This document shows positions 43,074 through 51,154 of a stretch of 64,000 nucleotides of DNA, piece after piece. The position numbers were made by a program, and so were the translations under genes. The DNA is taken from contig NZ_FQZK01000001.1 in assembly GCF_900141985.1 (NCBI RefSeq), positions 434,001-498,000 of the forward strand. The letters run 5' to 3'. Positions within the stretch are counted from its first letter, which is position 1. Every line of letters starts with the position of its first letter. A model generated the notes under the pieces. The model was not told where the DNA came from and did no database searches. It saw nothing but the letters and a program-made list of their open reading frames with translations. Source of the stretch: Nocardiopsis flavescens. GTDB lineage: Bacteria; Actinomycetota; Actinomycetes; Streptosporangiales; Streptosporangiaceae.

Positions 43074-43985
43074 TCACCCCGACCGCAGACGGTCCCGCAG
43101 CGTCCGCGCCACCCGCGCCATCAGCGCCTCCGCCCCCGGCTGGTGCACCGCCGGGACCCGCGACTCCGTCAGCGCCGCCACCGCGTACACCGCCCCGTCC
43201 GCGTGCTCCACCACGCCCACCTCGTGGCGCAGGTTCAACAGGCTCCCCGTCTTGGACGACCACGTCGTCGCGTCCGAGACGAAGTCCGGCGTCAACCGGT
43301 GCCGCAGCACGTTGTGCGCCATCAGCGCCCGCACCCGGGCCGCCACCTCCGGATCCACCCGCGTGGGCGCCCACAGCTCCTGCAACAGGTCGACGAACGC
43401 CCGCGCCGTCCCCGTACTCGCCCGCGCCACGTCCAGCTGCGGGATCCGGTGCCCCCGCCCCGCCGTCCCCGCGTCGATGGCCAGGCTGTGCGCGAGGTGC
43501 CCCTCGTCCGGGTCCAGCCGGTCCACCGGCGTGTGGTGCAGCTCCACCATCGTGTGCCGCACCGTGATCCCCGCGACCCCGGCCGCCCGCAGCGAGGCCG
43601 CCACCCGCTCCGGCGACACCAGGGCCAGCAGCGCGTCCGCCGCCGCCCCGTCGCTCAGGCACGTGCTCAGGTACACCAGGTCCTCCACCGCCACCCGCGC
43701 CGGGTGCCGGAACCGCGAGATGCCGATCGGGCCGAACGTCGCCACCCTCCCCGGCTCCACCGGGATCTGCTCCGCCCCGTCGATCTCACCCGCCCGCACC
43801 CGCTCCAGCACCGCGAGCGCCAGCGGCACCTTCACCAGCGACGCCGACGGGAACTCCACCTCCGGCTCGATCCCGATCTCCTCGCCCGACCGCAGGTCCC
43901 GCACCAGGAACGACCCCCGCAGTCCCCCCTCGTCCAACTCACGGCGCAGCCCGCGCAGCAGGGCGGTGGTGGTGGCGACGTTCAC
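43074..43985 (-). CDS. Penicillin-recognising regulatory-type protein (BlaB-like), SxxK/SDG/KTG
   Basis: A 303-aa serine-hydrolase-fold protein with Ser49-x-x-Lys52 (SLVK), Ser111-Asp-Gly113 and Lys245-Thr-Gly (KTG). The second motif is SDG rather than the SDN of class A beta-lactamases, the Glu166 region is not recognisable, and there is no signal peptide. Streptomyces cacaoi BlaB has the same SxxK/SDG/KTG set and is needed for beta-lactamase expression without being a beta-lactamase. GTG at 43985 overlaps the stop of the LysR gene, as in the blaA-blaB pair. The likely role is in sensing or signalling beta-lactams; inference by synteny. Confidence 0.82.
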   Translation of the reverse strand: MNVATTTALLRGLRRELDEGGLRGSFLVRDLRSGEEIGIEPEVEFPSASLVKVPLALAVLERVRAGEIDGAEQIPVEPGRVATFGPIGISRFRHPARVAVEDLVYLSTCLSDGAAADALLALVSPERVAASLRAAGVAGITVRHTMVELHHTPVDRLDPDEGHLAHSLAIDAGTAGRGHRIPQLDVARASTGTARAFVDLLQELWAPTRVDPEVAARVRALMAHNVLRHRLTPDFVSDATTWSSKTGSLLNLRHEVGVVEHADGAVYAVAALTESRVPAVHQPGAEALMARVARTLRDRLRSG

Positions 43986-44911
43986 GGGTTCCTCCCGGGA
44001 TCAGGATCGGTGCCGGCGACGGGGGCGGGGGCGGCCCCGGGGTCGGCGTCCAGGCAGTGGGCCAGGGCCGCGGCCAGCGGAACGCGCAACCGCTCCGCTT
44101 CCTCCGGCCCCTCGGCCACCAGATCGTAGCCGCGCGCCACCACCGGCTCGCCCAGCCCGCACCAGTACAGCCCCAGCTCCTCCGCCTGCCCCGCCGGGCA
44201 CAGCAGCAGGTCACCGCGGACCAGCACCTCCGTCGCCGCGTCCGCCACCGACGAGGCCACCGCCACCTGCCCCGGGCCCAGCCCCAGGGCGTCGCGCGCC
44301 CGCAGCAGCGGGTCGCGCACGTGCGGCACGTCGTCCTCGGGCTGGATCCACAGCCGCCGCCCGCCCCCGGCCCGCTCCCCGCGCCCCACCCGCAGCGTCT
44401 CCAGGAACAGCGTCCGCACCCCGGGAGCCGTCGCCGCCCCCACCCCCAGCGGCACCGTCCACACCGCACCGCCCGGGGGAACCGCCAGCACCGCCGCCCG
44501 CACCTCCCGGTCGCGCAGCGCCGCCGACCGCGTCCCGGGCGGACCGGGACGGAAGTCCAGCCGCACCCCCGCGTCGCGCCCCGCCGCCCCCAGCGCGGCC
44601 AGGTCCCGCGTCGCACACGTCTCGGGCACCGCCAGCCGCAGCGGGCTGTGCCGCGCCCGCTCCGCGTCGTACTCCAACTCCTCCGCCAGCCGCACCAGCC
44701 GCCGCGCCGCCGGCAGCACCTCCCGGCCGAACGGCGTCAGCACCGCCCGGCGCGTCGAGCGGTCGAACAGCCGCCCGCCCAGGTGGCGCTCCAGCGCCGC
44801 CACCCGGCGGCTCGCCACGGGCTGCGGAATCCGCGCCGCGGCGGCCCCCGGCGTGAAACCGCCCCGATCACTCACATGCACGAAGGCCCGACAGGCACCC
44901 ACCAGATCCAT
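43982..44911 (-). CDS. LysR-family activator of beta-lactamase (BlaA/AmpR-like)
   Basis: A 309-aa LysR protein with N-terminal HTH (GGFTPGAAAARIPQPVASRR, about residues 17-36) and an effector domain. It is encoded with the BlaB-like gene and is divergent from two beta-lactamase genes, matching the blaA-blaB/blaL layout of S. cacaoi, where BlaA activates blaL. ATG at 44911. A short GGAA-N7-TTCC repeat (44938-44952) in the shared promoter is a candidate binding site. Confidence 0.85.
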   Translation of the reverse strand: MDLVGACRAFVHVSDRGGFTPGAAAARIPQPVASRRVAALERHLGGRLFDRSTRRAVLTPFGREVLPAARRLVRLAEELEYDAERARHSPLRLAVPETCATRDLAALGAAGRDAGVRLDFRPGPPGTRSAALRDREVRAAVLAVPPGGAVWTVPLGVGAATAPGVRTLFLETLRVGRGERAGGGRRLWIQPEDDVPHVRDPLLRARDALGLGPGQVAVASSVADAATEVLVRGDLLLCPAGQAEELGLYWCGLGEPVVARGYDLVAEGPEEAERLRVPLAAALAHCLDADPGAAPAPVAGTDPDPGRNP

Positions 44912-44927
44912 GAGCCGAGATTATGTC

Positions 44928-44952
44928 GGAAACGCATGGAAACGGCGATTCC
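44928..44952. promoter_or_regulatory. LysR binding-site candidate between regulator and beta-lactamase
   Basis: GGAAACG occurs twice 10 bp apart (44928-44934 and 44938-44944), and GGAA-N7-TTCC (44938-44952) is a 15-bp LysR-style inverted repeat. The 148-bp gap is the shared control region of blaA-like and bla genes. Confidence 0.45.
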
Positions 44953-45059
44953 CGTCTTGGACGGCATGAGGGAACGGAGTACAGACTGCTGCCGAGGCCG
45001 CCCCAGGCCTGGCGTTCCCCGGTCCCGGCACGCCCACGCGCACACGAAAGGCACCACCG

Positions 45060-45977
45060 ATGCCCACTCGCAGCACCCGCATCCGCAGCCTGCGGCCGAC
45101 GGCCGCCGCCGCACTGGCCCTGGTCGCGCTCACCGCCTGCGGCACCGCCGAGGCCGAGCCCCAGAGCACGCAGGCCGCGCCGTCGGCATCGCCCACCGCC
45201 CACCCCGGTTTCGCCGCGCTGGAGACCGAGTACGGGGCGCGCCTGGGCGTCTACGCCCTCGACACCGGGACCGGTGAGGAGGTCGAGTACCGCGCCGACG
45301 AGCGCTTCGCCTACGCCTCCACCCACAAGGCGCTGTCCGCGGGCGCGCTGCTCGCCGAGAACAGCCTGGAGGAGATGGAGGAGGTCGTCACCTACACCGA
45401 GGAGGACCTGGTCGACTACTCCCCCGTCACCGAACAGCACGTGGACACCGGCATGACCCTGATGGAGGTCATCGACGCCTCCGTCCGCTACAGCGACAAC
45501 ACCGCCGCCAACCTCACCCTGGACGCCCTCGGCGGTATCGAGGGGTTCACCGAGGACCTGCGCTCCATCGGCGACGACGTCACCGAGCCCGCCCGCTACG
45601 AGACCGAGCTGAACGAGGCGACCCCGGGCGACATCCGCGACACCAGCACCCCGCGGGCGATGGCCACCAGCCTGGAGGCCTACACCCTGGGCGACGTCCT
45701 GCCCGAGGAGAAGCAGGACGTGCTGATCGACCTGCTCATCCGCAACACCACCGGCGACGAGACCATCCGCGCGGGCGTGCCCGAGGGCTGGATCGTCGGC
45801 GACAAGACCGGCTCGGCCGGCTACGGCGGGCGCAACGACATCGCCGTGGTGTGGCCCGAGGAGGGCGCCGACCCGATCCTCATCTCCGTCTACACCGCTC
45901 AGGACGCCGAAAACGCGGAGCCGATCAACGAGATCATCGCCGACGCCACCGAGATCGTGGTCGACGAACTCGGCTGA
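45060..45977 (+). CDS. Class A beta-lactamase lipoprotein, first copy
   Basis: This 305-aa protein has a lipoprotein signal (LVALTAC, Cys27) and all class A motifs: Ser87-Thr-His-Lys90 (STHK), Ser145-Asp-Asn147 (YSDN), Glu181-x-x-Leu-Asn185 (the E166/N170 pair) and Lys249-Thr-Gly. It hydrolyses beta-lactams at the outer face of the membrane. It is divergent from the BlaA/BlaB-like regulators and 153 bp from a second copy. ATG at 45060 follows GAAAGG. Confidence 0.95.
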   Translation: MPTRSTRIRSLRPTAAAALALVALTACGTAEAEPQSTQAAPSASPTAHPGFAALETEYGARLGVYALDTGTGEEVEYRADERFAYASTHKALSAGALLAENSLEEMEEVVTYTEEDLVDYSPVTEQHVDTGMTLMEVIDASVRYSDNTAANLTLDALGGIEGFTEDLRSIGDDVTEPARYETELNEATPGDIRDTSTPRAMATSLEAYTLGDVLPEEKQDVLIDLLIRNTTGDETIRAGVPEGWIVGDKTGSAGYGGRNDIAVVWPEEGADPILISVYTAQDAENAEPINEIIADATEIVVDELG

Positions 45978-46130
45978 CCGGGCCGGTCCGGGCCGCGGGC
46001 TCCGGACACCCGCCCGCCCGTCCGGTGCGACCCCACCGGAACAGCAGGACACCCCCCGGGGCGCGGGGCGGCCCACGCGCCGCCCCGCGCCCCACGCCCC
46101 TCACCCTCCGGACACGAAAGAAGGCCGTAC

Positions 46131-47054
46131 GTGACCGCACGTTCCGCCCGCCATCTCGCCCCGGCCGCGCTGCTGGTCCTGCTCCCCCTGGCCGGCTGCG
46201 GGGGCGCCGACCGGGATACGGCGCAGGAGCCCGCGCCCTCGGCCTCCCCGCCGGCCCCGGCCTCCCCGGTCGACGTCTCGGCGGAGCTGGCCGCCCTGGA
46301 GGAGGAGTTCGACGCCCACCTGGGCGTGTACGCGGTCGACACCGGCACGGGGGCGGAGATCGCCCACAACGCCGACGACCGGTTCGCCTACGCCTCCACC
46401 CACAAGGCCCTGTCGGCGGGGGCGATCCTGGAGCGCAACACCCTGGAGGAGATGGAGGAGGTCGTCACCTTCACCGAGGACGACCTCGTGGGGTGGACGC
46501 CCGTCACCGAACAGCACGTGGACACGGGGATGACCCTGCTGGAGGTCATCGACGCGGCCGTCCGGCACAGCGACAACACCGCCGCCAACCTGGCGCTGGA
46601 GGAGCTGGGCGGGCCGCAGGGGTTCGAGGACGCCCTGCGCGGCATCGGCGACGAGGTGATCGAGGCCGAGCGCTGGGAGCCGGACCTGAGCGAGCACACC
46701 CCCGGGGAGGAGCGCGACACCAGTACCCCGCGGGCGATGGCCGCCAGCCTGGAGGCCTACACGCTGGGCGACGTCCTGCCCGAGGAGAAGCAGGACGTGC
46801 TGATCGACCTGCTTCTGCGCAACACCACCGGCGACGCCACGATCCGCGCGGGCGTGCCCGAGGGGTGGACCGTGGGCGACAAGACGGGGTCGGCGAACTA
46901 CGGGACGCGCAACAACATCGCGCTGCTGTGGCCGGCCGAGGGCGAGGAGCCGATCGTGCTGGCGATCATGTCCAGCCGCGACGAGGAGGACGCCGAGCGC
47001 CGCGACGAGCTGATCGCGGAGACGGCGGGGGTCGTGGCGGACGCCCTGCGCTGA
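46131..47054 (+). CDS. Class A beta-lactamase lipoprotein, second copy with Ser at position 170
   Basis: This 307-aa paralogue of the previous gene has a lipobox LPLAGC (Cys23), STHK (Ser89-Lys92), HSDN (147-149) and KTG. The omega-loop reads EPDLSEH: Glu183 is kept, but the Asn equivalent to Ambler 170 is Ser187. Long blocks ([23 protein letters not shown]) are identical to copy one, so the pair came from a tandem duplication that has since diverged. GTG at 46131 has GAAAGAAGG upstream. It may be co-transcribed with copy one or use its own promoter in the 153-bp gap. Confidence 0.94.
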   Translation: MTARSARHLAPAALLVLLPLAGCGGADRDTAQEPAPSASPPAPASPVDVSAELAALEEEFDAHLGVYAVDTGTGAEIAHNADDRFAYASTHKALSAGAILERNTLEEMEEVVTFTEDDLVGWTPVTEQHVDTGMTLLEVIDAAVRHSDNTAANLALEELGGPQGFEDALRGIGDEVIEAERWEPDLSEHTPGEERDTSTPRAMAASLEAYTLGDVLPEEKQDVLIDLLLRNTTGDATIRAGVPEGWTVGDKTGSANYGTRNNIALLWPAEGEEPIVLAIMSSRDEEDAERRDELIAETAGVVADALR

Positions 47055-47281
47055 CGGACAGGGGGCGCGTCCTGCGGGCCGGTCGGCCCGGAGGGAACGC
47101 GGGCCCTGTGCCGCGGTGGGCGGTTCCAGCCCGGGACGACGGGTGAGGACGTAACGCGGCCGCCCTGCTCCGAGGAGCGGGGCGGCCCGCGGAGCCGGGT
47201 TCCCGGCGGTGTGCGCAAGCCCCGCACCGGCGCAGACGGGGGCGCGACGAAGCGAAGGGCACATCGTGCGCCGCGTAGGGA

Positions 47282-47379
47282 CGCGGCTGCGCCGTACCGG
47301 GGTCGGTGCGGCGCAGCCGCGCGTTTTGGTGTCTGTTCTTCTTGAACAGAACCGCCACCTTTACCTCGTAGATTTTACC
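47282..47379 (+). ncRNA. Two-hairpin non-coding element, copy A
   Basis: Hairpin 1 (47282-47321) is a 17-bp stem (one G-U) with a 6-base loop, followed by TTTT (47324-47327). Hairpin 2 (47332-47350) pairs TCTGTTC with GAACAGA around a 5-base loop. One base later comes CCGCCACCTTTAC, two further bases, then CGTAGATTT. A second copy at 58059-58142 shares the architecture, the spacing after hairpin 2 and this tail, although hairpin 2 has a different sequence. Hairpin 1 alone could be the beta-lactamase terminator. RNA, DNA-transposon end and att-site explanations remain open. Confidence 0.5.
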
Positions 47380-47559
47380 TACGCGACCAGGACTGCGAGA
47401 CAGAAGAGCGGAAGGCCACAGAAGGCCGCCTCCGTCGTCATGGATCGTCATCAGTCGCGAACCGGCAGGATTCGAACAGGAATCCGGATTCCCGCCCCGC
47501 ACTCCCCACAGCAGCGCTAGGCTTCACCCCGACTCCACTGCGTGACACCCAAGTCACAC

Positions 47560-47600
47560 AAAAACGGGGCCGCCCGGTGCTACCAACACCGAACGGCCCC
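47560..47600 (-). terminator. Minus-strand intrinsic terminator without an obvious upstream gene
   Basis: GGGGCCG (47566-47572) pairs with CGGCCCC (47594-47600), with an inner CGGTG/CACCG stem. The A-run 47560-47564 gives a T-run on the minus strand, so this is a classic intrinsic terminator for leftward transcription. The next genes to the right are on the plus strand, so the gene it served is missing or has been replaced. Confidence 0.6.
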
Positions 47601-47638
47601 TGACCAACCTGCCTGCACTACCAGGAAGGCGGCTAGGG

Positions 47639-48205
47639 ATGAATCCTAGTCCTGCACCCACCCCTGCCCGAAACCGGGAACCGGCCGCGCACCCCTCCCC
47701 CACACCGCGCAAACGCCCCCTGGGCGCGATGAACGGCATCGGGTTCCTGCCCCTGCTGTGGGTCAACAGCGCCCTTGAAGCCGGGCTCTTCCCCACCACC
47801 CGCGCCCACACCGTCGCCTCGGCCATCGCCGAGGCCGCCGACCGCGACGGCCGCTGGTGCTACCTCTACCTCGACACCCTCACCCGCCGCTGCGGCGGCA
47901 CCCTGAGCCGCTCCACCGCCAAACGCGCCCTACGCGACCTCCTCCACCACCGCCTGGTCCGCAAACTCCCCCGCACCCAGTCCTCGCGACACCCCGCCCC
48001 CGGCGAACACCTCACCCACACCCCCACCACCGGCCTGCTCCAACTCACCGACCGCCCCACCCACACCCGCACCGCCGATCGCATCCTGCTCCTGCACCGC
48101 GGCCGCGTCACCGAGACCGGCACCCACCACCAGCTCCTCGTCCGCGGCGGCGCCTACGCCCGCCTGTACGCCCTACGCGGCACCCACCGCACCCCGCGCC
48201 CCTAA
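47639..48205 (+). CDS. Chimeric protein: winged-helix-like N-terminus plus tail of an ABC transporter ATPase
   Basis: A 188-aa frame. Residues about 30-115 look like a winged-helix DNA-binding protein (LSRSTAKRALRDLLHHRLVRKL). From about residue 144, TADRILLLHRGRVTETGTHH and the following GGAYARLY match the extreme C-terminus of exporter-type ABC ATPases, with no Walker or signature motif upstream. This looks like a fusion formed by deletion or insertion. ATG at 47639 follows GGCTAGGG. The product may be a usable DNA-binding protein or gene debris. Confidence 0.55.
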   Translation: MNPSPAPTPARNREPAAHPSPTPRKRPLGAMNGIGFLPLLWVNSALEAGLFPTTRAHTVASAIAEAADRDGRWCYLYLDTLTRRCGGTLSRSTAKRALRDLLHHRLVRKLPRTQSSRHPAPGEHLTHTPTTGLLQLTDRPTHTRTADRILLLHRGRVTETGTHHQLLVRGGAYARLYALRGTHRTPRP

Positions 48206-48215
48206 ACTGGACCCC

Positions 48216-48710
48216 GTGCCGCCCATCGCCAAGGAACTCACCGTGGGGCAGGTGTCCCAGCGCTCCGGCGTGGCCATCTCCGCCCTGCACTTCTACGAAC
48301 GCCAGGGACTCATCCACAGCCGCCGCACCGCCGGCAACCAGCGCCGCTACCGCCGCGACACCCTGCGCCGCGTCTCCTTCATCCGCGTCTCCCAACGCGT
48401 GGGCATCCCCCTGGCCCGCATCCGCCAGGCCCTGGACCGGCTCCCCGACAACCGCACCCCCACCCGCACCGACTGGGCGCGCGTCTCCGAACAGTGGCGC
48501 GACGAACTCGACACCCGCATCGCCCAGCTCGTACGCCTGCGCGACGACCTCACCGGCTGCATCGGCTGCGGCTGCCTGTCCCTGGACTCCTGCGTCCTGG
48601 TCAACCCCGACGACGCCCTGGCCGCCGACGGCTCCGGCCCCCGCCGCCTGCTCGTCGAACCCGACCACCCCGACACCGGCCACGGGGAGCCCGGGGCCCA
48701 CACCGCCTGA
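48216..48710 (+). CDS. soxR: Redox-sensitive MerR-family activator SoxR
   Basis: A 164-aa regulator: MerR HTH at the N-terminus (LTVGQVSQRSGVAISALHFY), a dimerisation helix, then the [2Fe-2S] ligands Cys115-x2-Cys118-x-Cys120-x5-Cys126 (CIGCGCLSLDSC). SoxR is oxidised by redox-active metabolites such as quinones and activates efflux or detoxification genes; in antibiotic producers it responds to their own polyketides. GTG at 48216 is 10 bp after the chimeric gene. No adjacent target gene is evident. Confidence 0.95.
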   Translation: MPPIAKELTVGQVSQRSGVAISALHFYERQGLIHSRRTAGNQRRYRRDTLRRVSFIRVSQRVGIPLARIRQALDRLPDNRTPTRTDWARVSEQWRDELDTRIAQLVRLRDDLTGCIGCGCLSLDSCVLVNPDDALAADGSGPRRLLVEPDHPDTGHGEPGAHTA

Positions 48711-48718
48711 GAACACGA

Positions 48719-48748
48719 CGAAGGGCACCCCCAACGGGATGCCCTTCG
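48719..48748. terminator. Bidirectional terminator between soxR and rnhA
   Basis: CGAAGGGCA (48719-48727) pairs with TGCCCTTCG (48740-48748), with extra CCC/GGG pairing inside. It lies between the convergent soxR and rnhA stops. Confidence 0.8.
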
Positions 48749-48760
48749 CCGTGCCCGGCC

Positions 48761-49216
48761 TCAGCGCACCGCGGCCGCCTCATCGCGCCCGCGACGCGCC
48801 AGCTCGTCCGCGCGCTCGTTGCCCTCGTCGCCGCTGTGCCCGCGCACCCACCGCCACTCCACCTCGTGGGCCGACGCCGCCTCCTCCAGCCGCTGCCACA
48901 GGTCCACGTTCTTGACCGGCTTCTTGTCCGCGGTGCGCCACCCGCGCCGCTTCCACCCCGCCACCCACGACGTGATCCCGTTGCGGACGTAGGAGGAGTC
49001 GGTGTACACCACCACCGGCACCGGCTTGGTCAGGCTCTCCAGGGCACGGATGGCCGCCATCAGCTCCATCCGGTTGTTGGTGGTCTGCTCCTCGCCGCCG
49101 TAGATCTCCTTCTCGTGCGCGCCGTAGCGCAGCCACACCCCCCACCCGCCCGGGCCGGGATTGCCGCTGCACGCCCCGTCGGTGTACACGATCACCTGGT
49201 GTTCCCCGTCGCTCAT
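48761..49216 (-). CDS. rnhA: Ribonuclease HI
   Basis: This 151-aa enzyme has the full RNase HI active site: [16 protein letters not shown] (Asp), [10 protein letters not shown] (Glu), VYTDSSYV (Asp) and [17 protein letters not shown] (His, Asp). It degrades the RNA strand of RNA-DNA hybrids, removing primers and R-loops. ATG at 49216. Length and motifs are normal. Confidence 0.97.
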   Translation of the reverse strand: MSDGEHQVIVYTDGACSGNPGPGGWGVWLRYGAHEKEIYGGEEQTTNNRMELMAAIRALESLTKPVPVVVYTDSSYVRNGITSWVAGWKRRGWRTADKKPVKNVDLWQRLEEAASAHEVEWRWVRGHSGDEGNERADELARRGRDEAAAVR

Positions 49217-49656
49217 GCCGGGCAATCTACCGCGCCGGAGAGTAACGAAAAGGCCACACGCCCCCCAAAGAGGGCCAATATGGGTGCCACCACCCGCAAT
49301 GGAACCCCCAAACCTCCCCTTTTGGCCCCCCAGGCCGACCAAAGGCACCCCCGCATATCCCCGGCACCAGACCACACACCCACCAACAGACACACCCGCC
49401 CCCACGGCGTCACCGCGCCCCCGACCGCACCGGCACCCCTCCCGGGCCCGCCCCCGGACCCCGGCGGCGACCACCGGCAGGCCCCTGCACGCACCCGTCT
49501 CCGAGCCCGAGACCGCCCGGAACCACCCCGCCCCGGCGCCTGCGGGCCCGCCCGCCACCCGCGACACCGCGGCCACCCGCATCCGCACCCCGGCCGCACC
49601 CTCCCGGCCGCCCCGAAGACGACGGGGCCCGCCCCGGACCACCCCCACCGCACACG
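49217..49656. other. Long intergenic region between rnhA and def
   Basis: About 440 bp of C-rich plus-strand sequence lie upstream of rnhA and downstream of def (both minus strand). An ATG-initiated frame here lacks a ribosome site and has a coding pattern unlike its neighbours. The rnhA promoter should lie at the left side (49217-49320, where AT content rises: GAGAGTAACGAAAAGG on the plus strand). I see no repeat or RNA gene. Confidence 0.45.
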
Positions 49657-49690
49657 AAAAAAGGGGCGGGGCCCCCACGGGCCCCGCCCC
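49657..49690 (-). terminator. Intrinsic terminator of def
   Basis: GGGGCGGGGCCC (49663-49674) pairs perfectly with GGGCCCCGCCCC (49679-49690) around a 4-base loop. The adjoining A-run (49657-49662) gives a T-run on the minus strand. It lies 48 bp after the def stop. Confidence 0.9.
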
Positions 49691-49738
49691 CTCGCACACC
49701 CGCCCGGACCGGCCACCGGCCCCGGCACCCGGCACGGA

Positions 49739-50398
49739 CTAGCCGGCGAACTCCCGCTCCAGCTCGGCCGCCCGCACCTCACGACGCGCGAACACGTCGT
49801 TGGCCATCTCGTTCATCTTCTTCAGCACACGCTTGCGCTCGCGCGCCGACAACCGGTCGATGTACAACCGCCCCAGCGTGTGGTCGGTCTCGTGCTGCAG
49901 GCACCGCGCGAAATACCCGCTCCCGCTCAACACCACCGGCGCACCGTCCCGGTCCACACCCCGCACCGTCGCGTGCTCCACACGCCCCAGCTCCGCGTGC
50001 GGCCCCGGCACCGACAGGCACCCCTCGTTCTCCACCACCAGCGCGTCCTGCGGCCCCCGCTCGTCCAACACCGGGTTCACCACATGGCCCACATGCCGCA
50101 CACCCTCGTCATCGGGGCAGTCGAACACGAACACCCGCAGGTCCACACCCACCTGGTTCGCCGCCAACCCCACACCCTCGGCCGCGTACATCGTCACGAA
50201 CATGTCGTCGACCAGCCCGCGCAGCTCCGCACCGCCCAGCATCTCCGCCGGCACGTCCCGGTTGCGGCGGTGCAGCACGTCCTCGCCCGTCACCGTGATC
50301 CGCCGCACCGAACCCCGCGCCGCCTCCGGCGCCAACTCCGGGAAGTCGGCCACATCGCGGCCCTGAACAACGGCCGCCACCTGCGACTCATCCGGCAT
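49739..50398 (-). CDS. def: Peptide deformylase
   Basis: A 219-aa protein with the three deformylase motifs: [16 protein letters not shown] (Cys metal ligand) and CLQHETDH (two His ligands and catalytic Glu). It removes the formyl group from nascent proteins. It is somewhat longer than average, with a roughly 40-aa N-terminal extension and a C-terminal helical tail. ATG at 50398. Confidence 0.96.
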   Translation of the reverse strand: MPDESQVAAVVQGRDVADFPELAPEAARGSVRRITVTGEDVLHRRNRDVPAEMLGGAELRGLVDDMFVTMYAAEGVGLAANQVGVDLRVFVFDCPDDEGVRHVGHVVNPVLDERGPQDALVVENEGCLSVPGPHAELGRVEHATVRGVDRDGAPVVLSGSGYFARCLQHETDHTLGRLYIDRLSARERKRVLKKMNEMANDVFARREVRAAELEREFAG

Positions 50399-50493
50399 AG
50401 GGGTCCCACTCTCACAACGCGCTCACCGGCGGCGCACACCGCCGCACCACCCCGCAAAATAGCACGGAACGCCAGGTGGGCGACCACACACCG

Positions 50494-50937
50494 TCAACGG
50501 AACCACGCATTGCCCTGCAACAGGCACCGCGCCAGGTAATCCCGCAACGACACCACCACCAGCCGGCGCCGGTCCGTCTCATGGTCCCACACCACGACCC
50601 CCGGCCCGTAGTCCGTGTGCACATACGCGAACTGCGGACCCATGTCCGAATCACCGAAGAAGATCATCTCGTCGAACGGCGCGTACAACTCCACATAATC
50701 CGGCTCCCCCCGCATCGCCAGATTGTCCTCCACCAAACGCTGCGCGCTCCACACCACCGCATCCCCGTACTCGTTGACCACACCGTCGGTCTCCCGCAGC
50801 AACGACGCCAACTCGAACGGCAACGGCAGCATCAAACGCTTCTCGACCTCGGCCAACGCCGTCTCATCGGCCGGATCACGCAGATCGGCCTCGGGATACA
50901 ACTCCAGAATCAGTTCACGCCACACACCCACGATCAT
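50494..50937 (-). CDS. SUKH (SMI1/KNR4)-family protein
   Basis: A 147-aa protein whose sequence fits the SUKH superfamily: an amphipathic N-terminal helix (WRELILELYPEADLR), LPLPFELASLLRETDGV, then strands with IIFFGDSDMGPQFAYV-like features and a C-terminal helix. SUKH proteins are often immunity proteins of contact or secreted toxin systems, but many single ones exist in actinobacteria. No toxin gene is visible nearby. I use ATG at 50937; GTG at 50940 is also in frame. Confidence 0.8.
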   Translation of the reverse strand: MIVGVWRELILELYPEADLRDPADETALAEVEKRLMLPLPFELASLLRETDGVVNEYGDAVVWSAQRLVEDNLAMRGEPDYVELYAPFDEMIFFGDSDMGPQFAYVHTDYGPGVVVWDHETDRRRLVVVSLRDYLARCLLQGNAWFR

Positions 50938-51154
50938 CACAGGTCATGCCAACCCACGGGAAATCGTCGGCGGCGAGTTGCGCCAAAAACCCGCACCCGC
51001 CCAGCCCACAACCCACCCACACCACCCCGAAACAGCCCACCCCCGACACCCGCACACACCCGCCACCAGGGGAGCCACCACCACCGACCACCCCACCCCC
51101 GACACGCCACAATGGAAACCACCACACCCGACCGAAGAGGAAGCCCCACCCACC

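Larger units (their letters stand above)
47055..47638. other. 584-bp non-coding region with hairpin element, terminator and tRNA-like fragment
   Basis: No convincing gene is present. The region holds, in order: a spacer after the beta-lactamase; a two-hairpin element (47282-47379); a short GGCAGGATTCGAAC stretch (47465-47478) resembling the T-arm of a tRNA on the minus strand but lacking the paired stem; and a minus-strand terminator hairpin (47560-47600). The mix suggests the edge of a decayed insertion. Confidence 0.6.

Noticed and set aside
43074-43985. Calling the SxxK/SDG/KTG protein a third beta-lactamase
   Set aside because: No signal peptide, SDG instead of SDN, no recognisable Glu166 motif, and overlap with a LysR gene as in blaA-blaB.
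47460-47535. Possible tRNA gene on the minus strand around GGCAGGATTCGAAC
   Set aside because: Only a T-loop-like stretch is present. The T-stem does not pair, and no anticodon arm or acceptor stem can be folded.
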